8,747 nucleotides of DNA from Acidimicrobiia bacterium. GTDB taxonomy: Bacteria > Actinomycetota > Acidimicrobiia > Acidimicrobiales > JACDCH01. The translations under genes were made by a program, and so were the position numbers. Positions 1-4,754 of the stretch are shown piece after piece. The stretch lies in contig JACDCH010000411.1 of NCBI GenBank assembly GCA_013694495.1, positions 1 through 8,747 on the forward strand, given 5' to 3'. Position 1 is the stretch's first letter. The number at the start of each line of letters is the position of its first letter. The notes beneath the pieces are model-generated. The model worked only from the letters and a program-made list of their open reading frames with translations, was not told where the DNA came from and searched no databases.

Positions 1-1
1 G

Positions 2-571
2 CTCACCGGTGAGCGCCGGGCGGCCACCGTCGGCGGCTGGGTCGTCGACCCGGCCCGTCAGCGCGACGACGGGGCGGCGCTGACGGCCCGGATCGAAGCG
101 GCCGGCCCCCCCGGGCTCGACCTCGCGGTCCTGGACGAGCGCGAACGAGCGCTGGCGGCCACGATGGCGAACGTCTCCGTCGGCCACGGACGCGCCCGCG
201 CTGGTCGCGGCGACGACCTCTTCGACAAGCACCCGCTCGTCGTCGCCCTGGAGGCGGAGCCCTTCGGGCCGCGTACGCAGGCACCGCCGGGCGTGACCGG
301 GGCCGAGCTCCGCGAGCTGGTCGAACGCGGGCTCGTCGTACGCGCTGACGGACTGGTGTTCGCCTCGGCGGCGGTCGATGAGGCGACCCGCGTCGTCGCT
401 GCCCTGTTCGCGGACGGCCGACCGTTCCTCAGGGTGACCGAGCTCCGCCACGCTCTGCGGTGCTCTCGGCCCGTCGCCGTGGCGCTCCTCCAGCTCCTCG
501 ACGGCCACGGGGTCACCATCCGTCGCGGTGACCACAGAGAGCGCGGACGGCGTCTTCCGCCGGGTCCCTGA
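2..571 (+). CDS. selB: SelB, selenocysteine-specific elongation factor, C-terminal part (5' end outside window)
   Basis: This is the last 189 residues of SelB, the GTPase that carries Sec-tRNA to the ribosome at UGA codons followed by a SECIS hairpin. The GTPase domains lie outside the window; what remains is the winged-helix region that binds the SECIS. The best landmark is the final winged helix: 'GRPFLRVTELRHALRCSR', then 'LLQLLDGHGVTIRRGDHR'. This matches the SelB C-terminal pattern of a fluent 'vsefRdxxgtSRK...LLexxDxxGvTxRxGdxR' motif. An upstream 'DLFDKHPLV' followed by 'LEAEPF' fits the preceding SelB winged helix. The family's usual SRK is SRP here. The stop is TGA; third positions turn AT-richer beyond it, so it looks like a true stop. 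A 137-nt gap containing a promoter follows, so the next gene probably has its own transcript. Family assignment is firm, supported by selC, selD and selA nearby. Confidence 0.9.
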   Translation, partial: LTGERRAATVGGWVVDPARQRDDGAALTARIEAAGPPGLDLAVLDERERALAATMANVSVGHGRARAGRGDDLFDKHPLVVALEAEPFGPRTQAPPGVTGAELRELVERGLVVRADGLVFASAAVDEATRVVAALFADGRPFLRVTELRHALRCSRPVAVALLQLLDGHGVTIRRGDHRERGRRLPPGP

Positions 572-598
572 AGAATGCGGCGGGTGACCTATGGCCTT

Positions 599-619
599 CA
601 CGCTCCGCGCGTGTACTAT
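599..619 (+). promoter_or_regulatory. Putative promoter with an inverted repeat for the 709-4312 operon
   Basis: The 137-nt gap between selB and the next gene (572-708) holds a -10-like TACTAT at 614-619. It fits the actinobacterial TANNNT pattern. Directly abutting it is a perfect inverted repeat, CACGC-TCCGC-GCGTG (599-613), occupying the position between a -35 and a -10 element, where a repressor could bind. No convincing -35 is visible at the usual distance. Transcription would start near 626, leaving a leader of about 80 nt that ends with the AGGAG at 696-700. The repeat is only 5 bp per arm and has no T tract, so it is not a good intrinsic terminator for selB. This is an inference from pattern alone. 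Confidence 0.4.
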
Positions 620-708
620 GCGGCTTCTGACTCCTCTGACCACGCACCGAGACCGTCGGCGGATGCAAGACCACACCACACGCTGGGGAACGAACAGGAG
701 AGAATCAG

Positions 709-1308
709 GTGGATGAGACAAGCCAGGCGATAGGCCGCCGGGAGGCGTTGAAGCTCTCCGCCAAGGCCGCTGGTGCCGCCGCGTTCGCCACCCCGATCGT
801 CGTCGGCGCCTTCTCCGCGCCCGCCCTCGCTCAGGCCGTCGTCTGCGACCCCGCCACCGACAGCGACGCCGTCCGGATCCCGGCAGCCCTCCGCGAGCGG
901 TACAACCAGAACTGCGGCGGGACGGCCAGCAGGTACGGCCGCTACAACGCCCAGCGCTCCGAGATCTCGGCCCCCGAGCTCGGGCCGGGCAAAACCGTCA
1001 TATTGCAATTCGGTCGGCTCGGCACCGACAACTTCTCCGTCGAGTGCTCCTACTACACGATCGTGGCGCCGACGGGCTGCGTGTGCACCGTCACCTGGGC
1101 CATGGAGCAGGCGAATGGCACTGCCGGTTGCGAACCCGGATTCGACCAGGCGACGTCCGTGCCCGCGGCAGGCTGTGATCCGAACCAGCCAGCCCCGCCG
1201 GCCAACGCGTTGCCGTTGCCGTATTGCAAGCCGACCAGCGGTGCCGACGGCTGCCCCTCGAGCCAGAAGCTCGTGGTGACGTCGCTGGTCTGCTGCTGCA
1301 TCAACTAG
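709..1308 (+). CDS. Exported cysteine-rich protein with twin-arginine-type signal peptide; unknown function
   Basis: A 199-residue protein of unknown function. The GTG start at 709 is chosen because AGGAG (696-700) lies 8 nt upstream and the N-terminus then begins just before a Tat-like signal: G9-R10-R11-E-A-L-K-L, an Ala-rich hydrophobic stretch to about residue 35, and cleavage likely after ALA41 or AQA43. The mature part holds 12 Cys residues, including C46, a GCVC pair, evenly spread GC/YC motifs and a terminal 'VCCCIN'. No enzymatic motif is recognised. It opens an operon with an HPr-kinase-like protein, a PqqD-domain selenoprotein candidate and a nucleotidyltransferase, so it is a plausible substrate of that modification set; this is inference from position. 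Around 991-1013 it uses AAA, ATA, TTG and CAA codons that are rare in the neighbours, suggesting different ancestry or faster evolution. It could instead be a structural surface protein unrelated to its neighbours. Confidence 0.8.
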   Translation: MDETSQAIGRREALKLSAKAAGAAAFATPIVVGAFSAPALAQAVVCDPATDSDAVRIPAALRERYNQNCGGTASRYGRYNAQRSEISAPELGPGKTVILQFGRLGTDNFSVECSYYTIVAPTGCVCTVTWAMEQANGTAGCEPGFDQATSVPAAGCDPNQPAPPANALPLPYCKPTSGADGCPSSQKLVVTSLVCCCIN

Positions 1309-1327
1309 TCGGGCCGATGACGGCGGC

Positions 1328-2293
1328 GTGACCTCGGGGCGTCCCGAGGATCGAGACCGGCGGATCACCAGCCACCTCCTGGCTGATCTCTCCGAGGAAG
1401 CCCGAGCCATCTGGGAATCGACGGCGCCGCCGGACCCGTCGCGCCGTCGCCGGAGCCTGCACGACACCGTCCACGCCCGCCTGAGCGGCGTCAACCGGTC
1501 GCTGCGAACCACGAAGGGCGGCCTACCCGTGCACGCCGGCGCCTGCCTCCTCCCCGGCGGTCCAGGGTTCCTCGTCGCTGGGCGCACCGGTTCGGGCAAG
1601 AGCTCCCTCAGCGCCCTGCTCGCCACGGTGTGGGGGGCGACGCTCGTCTCCGACGACACCGTGTGGCTCGGGGCGGCGGGGGCGGCGGGCATCGGCGCCC
1701 CGCTGGCCCTGCGGCCCGGCAGCCCCCTGTGGGAGCGAGCGCGGGCGCTGTGGCACGCCGACGACAGCGCCCGGCTACTGGCGCGGACGGTCGACCTCGA
1801 GGCTCCGCCGGTCGCGCTGGCGGCTCGCGTCGATCGGTTGCTCTTCCCGACGTACCAGCCGGGGACGGCGCAGCTGGCCTGCCTCCCGGCGGCCGAAGCG
1901 TTCGGTCGGCTGGCCGGTTCGGTGCTGCGGCGCTGCGGCGAACGCGACATGATGGACCTCGCCGAGGTCGTCGGGCGCTGCCCGGCGGCGGCGATCGCCT
2001 ACCCGGACGCCGAGGCGTCGCTGCGGCTGATTTCCGAGTGGCTGGAAGCCACGCCGGCGGCGGTCCCGGTCGAGGTGCAGCACCTGGACACCAGCATGCT
2101 CCGTGCCGCCGGGCTCGGGCTCGAGGTCCGCGGCGTGCGGTTCGACGACGACGTCGTCCTGTGGCGTCCCCAGCTGGGACGAATGCTGCACCTGCGGGGC
2201 TGGCTCGGGGGGTCGCTGTGCCATACTCCGGCCTGGGAGGAGCTGGCGGCCAGCGGCTTCGTCGGCCAGCAGGAGGAGCGCAGCGATGCTTGA
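1328..2293 (+). CDS. HPr kinase (HprK)-like P-loop protein with PqqD-like C-terminal tail
   Basis: A 321-residue protein of the HPr-kinase-like P-loop family. The Walker A motif is clear at residues 85-92 (G-R-T-G-S-G-K-S), preceded by the typical 'VHAGACLL...GFLVAG' strands, and 'LVSDDTVWL' with D109-D110 matches the acidic pair that follows the P-loop in HprK-type kinases. HprK proper phosphorylates a Ser of HPr; small relatives in lasso peptide clusters phosphorylate the peptide. The target here is unknown. The C-terminal 50 residues ('GVRFDDDVVLWRP' then 'GRMLHLRGW', about 269-292) read like the first strands of a PqqD domain, a possible recognition module. The GTG start is 19 nt after the previous stop with only a weak GGCGG before it, so the exact start is uncertain. 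The end overlaps the next ATG by 8 nt (ATGCTTGA), implying translational coupling. HprK-like fold is quite secure; kinase activity is inferred. Confidence 0.8.
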   Translation: MTSGRPEDRDRRITSHLLADLSEEARAIWESTAPPDPSRRRRSLHDTVHARLSGVNRSLRTTKGGLPVHAGACLLPGGPGFLVAGRTGSGKSSLSALLATVWGATLVSDDTVWLGAAGAAGIGAPLALRPGSPLWERARALWHADDSARLLARTVDLEAPPVALAARVDRLLFPTYQPGTAQLACLPAAEAFGRLAGSVLRRCGERDMMDLAEVVGRCPAAAIAYPDAEASLRLISEWLEATPAAVPVEVQHLDTSMLRAAGLGLEVRGVRFDDDVVLWRPQLGRMLHLRGWLGGSLCHTPAWEELAASGFVGQQEERSDA

Positions 2294-2618
2294 GCACCCG
2301 GACCTTGATCAGCGGTTCGTCGCCGCCCCGCAGGCCAGCCTGAACCGTCCGGCGTTCCGCGTGGCCTGGCCCGGTGGCGGGCTGCCGGTGGCCCTCGACC
2401 TCGCCGCCTCGGCCATGCTCGACTGCTTCGACGAGCCCCTTTCGCCGCGCCACCTGGCCGACGACCTGGTGGCCGCCCTCGGCCTCGAACCGGCCGTCGC
2501 GCTCGAATCCGCATCGTCGGTCGCGCAGACCCTCCTCCGGTCGGGCCACGTCATCCCCGACGGGATGGTGCCGATGCCGCCAGACTCACTCGCCTACCCC
2601 CCACCGGCGTCGCCCTGA
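2286..2618 (+). other. PqqD-like N-terminal half (a 110-aa PqqD gene if the TGA is a stop)
   Basis: This stretch would be annotated as a separate PqqD-family gene by a standard gene caller. Its 110 residues contain the usual PqqD core: a short strand region, an 'L-AA-ML-CF' helix, an acidic 'LADDLVAALGL' helix and a final helix ending in 'LLRSGHVI'. PqqD domains are about 90 residues, so the last 15 or so residues are an extra Pro-rich linker reaching the TGA. That such a linker ends exactly where the next coding-like sequence begins in the same frame is the reason I treat it as part of a longer protein. Confidence 0.75.
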
Positions 2619-3377
2619 CTGCTCCAGAAGATCCGCTTCGGGGAAGCGGACTCGTTCAGCGTGAGCCTCGGGGCGCTGGCGCTGCGCGTCGTCTCGGAGA
2701 CGAGGGTCCTCCGGGAGCTGGTGGAGAACCGCCTCGGCTGGGCCACCAGTACCGAGTACCAGCGCGAGGGGCTCCTGCTCTCCCGGCCCGCCGAGGGTGG
2801 GTCGGTCGGGAAGCCGTCCTGGGTCCTCTACGAGTCCGGCTCGATCGTCCTCCGCCGCACTCCCCAGGAATCCGATGCCGTCAACGCAGCCTGCTTCCAC
2901 CTGGTGGCCCTCGAGGCGGCGACGACCAGTCCCCACCTGGCGCTACGCCTGCGGACCATCCTCTTGCCCGGCGGTGACGCCGTGCTGGCCGACGCGCAGG
3001 CGCTGCACGACCTCGCCGGTCACGATCGCCGCCTCGGGGCCCGCGGTTGCCTGGTGCTGCCGACCACCGTGGCGCTGGTCGACCCCGACGCCATGGAGCT
3101 GATCCTGCCCGACCAGGACGTCGACCAGGCGGTGCCGACCGGCCGCCGGGCGATCAGCCAGGTCGTCATCCGCCAGCGCGATCCGTCACCGCTCGCCGAG
3201 GCCGACCCCCTGCTGGCGCTGGCGGCGGCCGCACTCCGGGATCCCGAGCTGGACCTGCAGGCGACGCTGCAGCAGATCGCCCGCCTCGCCGAGGCCGATG
3301 CCGGCGTCGTGCGGCTCGCCCCGGTCGACGACATCATCGCCCTTCCCGACGAGCTGGGCCTTCGTCGGTCGTCGTGA
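2286..3377 (+). CDS. Candidate selenoprotein: PqqD-like domain, Sec111 (TGA 2616-2618), then a novel C-terminal domain
   Basis: Read with TGA at 2616-2618 as selenocysteine, this is one 363-residue protein. Residues 1-95 resemble PqqD/RRE domains, which bind leader peptides: 'VALDLAASAMLDCF', then 'SPRHLADDLVAAL' and 'LLRSGHVIPDG'. A proline-rich linker (PPDS...YPPPASP) leads to U111 and 'LLQKIRFGEADSF'. Residues 112-363 form a domain I do not recognise. Evidence for readthrough: the frame is open for 252 codons after the TGA; 13 of the first 14 codons end in G or C, against about half in the other two frames; a SECIS-like hairpin follows; the later GTG at 2661 has no ribosome binding site; and selA, selB, selC and selD are adjacent. 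The gene overlaps the kinase gene by 8 nt and the nucleotidyltransferase by 4 nt. The alternative is two genes, 2286-2618 and 2661-3377. Sec is not in a CxxU redox motif, so its role is unknown. Confidence 0.75.
2619..2660 (+). promoter_or_regulatory. Putative bacterial SECIS hairpin directing Sec insertion at TGA 2616-2618
   Basis: Thirteen nucleotides after the TGA begins a perfect 8-bp stem, TCCGCTTC (2632-2639) with GAAGCGGA (2643-2650), closed by a GGG loop (2640-2642). The loop starts 21 nt after the TGA. Outer bases GCT (2621-2623) and AGC (2658-2660) can also pair, giving a two-tier hairpin of about 40 nt. Bacterial SECIS elements lie directly downstream of the UGA inside the coding region, with the apical loop roughly 16-37 nt away and a G at the start of the loop, which this satisfies. 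It lacks the GGUCU loop and bulged U of the E. coli fdhF element, but lineages vary. There is no T tract, so it is not an intrinsic terminator. SelB encoded just upstream would be the reader. Confidence 0.7.
2661..3377 (+). other. C-terminal half of the candidate selenoprotein (a 238-aa hypothetical gene if the TGA is a stop)
   Basis: A standard annotation would start a 238-residue hypothetical protein at GTG 2661. That start has no purine-rich ribosome binding site, lies 10 nt after a stable hairpin, and skips 14 preceding codons that look coded. The domain has no motif I recognise. It contains a mostly hydrophobic, strand-rich first third ('GALALRVV', 'PSWVLYESGSIVLRR'), a Leu/Ala-rich middle with 'NAACFHLVALEAA', a segment 'CLVLPTTVALVDPDAMELILP', and a helical tail ending in 'LGLRRSS'. 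Three Cys are absent apart from those in 'AACF' and 'RGCL'. Its place directly after a PqqD domain and beside an HprK-like protein suggests a role in the same modification step, but no activity can be assigned. Confidence 0.6.
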
Positions 3378-4312
3378 CCGAGGCCCGGGCGCCCGGGGAG
3401 CTGCTCGAGCTCGTCGGTGCCCACATCGCGACGTGGGCACCGGTGGTGCGGCAACGCCACGGGTTCGACCTGCTGGTCGGCGACGCCACCGAGCTGGCCC
3501 GGCAGCGGCGGCAGCAGGCGAGGACGGTGCTCGTCAGCGAGGCCGTCCTCGCCGACCTCGGCGCCACCGGCGCCGGACCCGTGGTGCTGATGAAGGGGCT
3601 CGAGGTGGCCCAGCTCTACCCCGCCCTCACCCACCGGCCCTTCCGAGACGTCGACGTGCTGGTCCGCGACGCTCCGGCGTTGTGGCAGCGGTACGTGGAC
3701 GCCGGCTATCGACCCAACCCCCGGCGCCGGGTCGACATCGACCACCACCACCTGCCCGCGCTGGCTGCGCCCCACGGGCCGGTCGGCGTCGAGCTCCACC
3801 ACCGGCCGAACCTGCCGGCGTGGGTGCAGATCGACGCCGAGCGCTTCTTCGAGACCGCCCAACCGTCCCGGACGGGGATCGAAGGGGTGCGGCGACCCCG
3901 CGACGACCTGCACGCGCTCCTGATGGCGATGCACGGGTGGATCGGGGGGTTCGCACGGCTCCGCGACCTCCTCGACGCGCTCCTGCTCGCGTCCGTCAGC
4001 GCCGTCCCGGTGGCCGAGACCGCGGCCGAGCTCGGCCTGCGGCGGTTCTGGACCTGGACCGAACGCATCGCCGAAGCGGAGCTCCTCGGGCGGGCGTCAC
4101 CGCTCACACGGGGCGTCACGAGGGCGCTGGTGCCCCGTCGGGCCGGGCGGTCGGCCCGGACGCGGACGCGGGTGCTGGCGCCGTACCTCGTGGCCAACCC
4201 GATCGCCGTGACGCGAGGGCACGCGGCCGACTACCGCCTCGGGCGGGAGGCCCGGCGCCTGACGGCGCCGTCCGAGGCGGTCGGTCAGTCCGGCCCGCCG
4301 GCCTCGTCCTGA
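3374..4312 (+). CDS. Nucleotidyltransferase family protein (NTP_transf_5-like)
   Basis: A 312-residue protein of the uncharacterised nucleotidyltransferase family found with HprK-like and PqqD proteins. The family core is clear: 'PVVLMKGLEVAQLY' (residues 69-82), then 'RPFRDVDVLV' (88-97) with D92 and D94 as the likely metal-binding pair of the polymerase-beta fold. These are followed by 'GVELHHRP' (138-145), the usual acidic/His strand, and a helical C-terminal half with 'HALLMAMHGW'. In the pseudomycoidin lasso peptide cluster a related protein adds sugars to a phosphorylated peptide; by analogy this one could act after the upstream kinase, which is inference. The GTG start forms a GTGA overlap with the preceding stop, so translation is coupled. 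The C-terminus is basic and disordered-looking. Its last 28 nt overlap the opposite-strand PqqD-like gene tail to tail, and no terminator is visible there. Confidence 0.8.
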   Translation: MTEARAPGELLELVGAHIATWAPVVRQRHGFDLLVGDATELARQRRQQARTVLVSEAVLADLGATGAGPVVLMKGLEVAQLYPALTHRPFRDVDVLVRDAPALWQRYVDAGYRPNPRRRVDIDHHHLPALAAPHGPVGVELHHRPNLPAWVQIDAERFFETAQPSRTGIEGVRRPRDDLHALLMAMHGWIGGFARLRDLLDALLLASVSAVPVAETAAELGLRRFWTWTERIAEAELLGRASPLTRGVTRALVPRRAGRSARTRTRVLAPYLVANPIAVTRGHAADYRLGREARRLTAPSEAVGQSGPPASS

Positions 4313-4566
4313 GCCAGCATGCCGCTGCGGCGCAGCCCGTCCAGGAGGTCGGCGACGAGCCTCGGCGCGGCCTCGGGATCGACGCCGTGACCGTCGACGA
4401 GAAGGCGGGCGGCTTCATCCGCTGACCAGTCCGCCTCGAGCAGGGCGGCGAAGACGGGCGCGGCCGGGGCGTTGAGGTCGGCGAACGACGCGTTCGCCGG
4501 GTTGAAGACGATTGCTCCGTCGTCGACCGGCAACCACCGGACCCCATCGGCGAGGCGCCAGGACAC
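4285..4566 (-). CDS. Small PqqD-like protein encoded directly after selC
   Basis: A 93-residue protein, the usual size for a stand-alone PqqD domain. The typical features are present in order: 'LPVDDGAIVFNPANASFADLNAPAA' region (about 13-37, with the family's 'xxxDPxxxxxxxLN..a' pattern), 'VFAALLEADWSADEAARLLV', then 'DLLDGLRRSGML'. PqqD domains present leader peptides or small proteins to modifying enzymes. The start is a GTG only 16 nt from the 3' CCA of selC on the same strand, with no Shine-Dalgarno sequence; it is probably made from the selC transcript after tRNA 3' processing. It faces the nucleotidyltransferase gene and overlaps its end by 28 nt. Together with the PqqD part of the candidate selenoprotein it gives this locus two PqqD domains, which suggests a shared pathway encoded on both strands. 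The start codon is the least certain part. Confidence 0.75.
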   Translation of the reverse strand: MSWRLADGVRWLPVDDGAIVFNPANASFADLNAPAAPVFAALLEADWSADEAARLLVDGHGVDPEAAPRLVADLLDGLRRSGMLAQDEAGGPD

Positions 4567-4582
4567 CCGCGGACGCTACTGG

Positions 4583-4678
4583 TGGCGGAGGTGGACGGGA
4601 ATCGAACCCGCCGGACGGGGATCGCCCGTCCCGACCGCTTTGAAGGCGGCGGAGCCCACCAGGTGCTCGGACACCTCC
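4583..4678 (-). tRNA. selC: tRNA-Sec (anticodon TCA)
   Basis: A 96-nt selenocysteine tRNA including the encoded CCA (4585-4583) and a G discriminator (4586), similar in length to the E. coli selC product. The anticodon loop CTTCAAA carries TCA at 4643-4641, closed by a 5-bp stem. The acceptor is GGAGGTGT/CCACCTCC, seven pairs plus a T-C mismatch at the eighth position; together with the 5-bp T stem around TTCGATT it gives the long acceptor/T arm typical of bacterial tRNA-Sec. The variable arm is long (GGACGGG/CCCGTCC, 7 bp), and the D region GAGC...GCTC forms an extended stem. The tRNA accepts Ser, which SelA converts to Sec using selenophosphate from SelD. It sits downstream of selD on the same strand and just before the small PqqD-like gene. 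Confidence 0.95.
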
Positions 4679-4685
4679 GCCGGGA

Positions 4686-4691
4686 AAACTA
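4686..4691 (-). promoter_or_regulatory. Putative -10 element for selC
   Basis: On the minus strand TAGTTT (4691-4686) fits the TANNNT -10 pattern and stands out in an otherwise GC-rich 76-nt gap between selD and selC. Exactly 7 nt separate it from the mature 5' G of the tRNA at 4678, so transcription would begin at or next to the tRNA's first base. No clear -35 is seen. selC could also be reached by readthrough from selD, since I see no terminator between them. Confidence 0.4.
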
Positions 4692-4754
4692 GGCCGTCCC
4701 GACAGCTGCGTGGCTCGACGTCGCCGCGGGCGGCAGAGCGCAGGAGGCCGAACA

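Noticed and set aside
569..571. The TGA ending selB as another Sec codon
   Set aside because: The frame stays open for some 50 codons, but third positions lose their G/C bias at once, the SelB C-terminus is already complete, and the extension crosses the next gene's promoter and start.
1317..1331. A four-codon ORF (ATG at 1317, TGA overlapping the kinase GTG)
   Set aside because: Too short to support as a leader peptide; such overlaps arise easily by chance, and no ribosome binding site precedes it.
616..1950. A long open frame on the minus strand (about 444 codons) opposite the exported protein and kinase genes
   Set aside because: It lacks recognisable motifs, is Arg/Ala/Gly-rich as expected of GC-rich antisense frames, and covers genes with clear signal peptide and Walker A evidence on the other strand.
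2632..2650. The hairpin after the PqqD stop as an intrinsic terminator
   Set aside because: No T tract follows and the operon continues with overlapping genes; a SECIS role fits better.
4231..4287. The TGA ending the small PqqD-like gene as a Sec codon, with a 17-codon extension and a nearby GACGGCGCCGTC palindrome
   Set aside because: The extension's G/C third positions coincide with third positions of the opposite-strand nucleotidyltransferase gene, so they are not independent evidence, and the PqqD domain is already complete.
709..4312. A lasso peptide gene cluster
   Set aside because: The kinase, PqqD and nucleotidyltransferase fit as accessory parts, but no asparagine-synthetase-like cyclase, transglutaminase-like protease or short precursor with a suitable core is present in the window.
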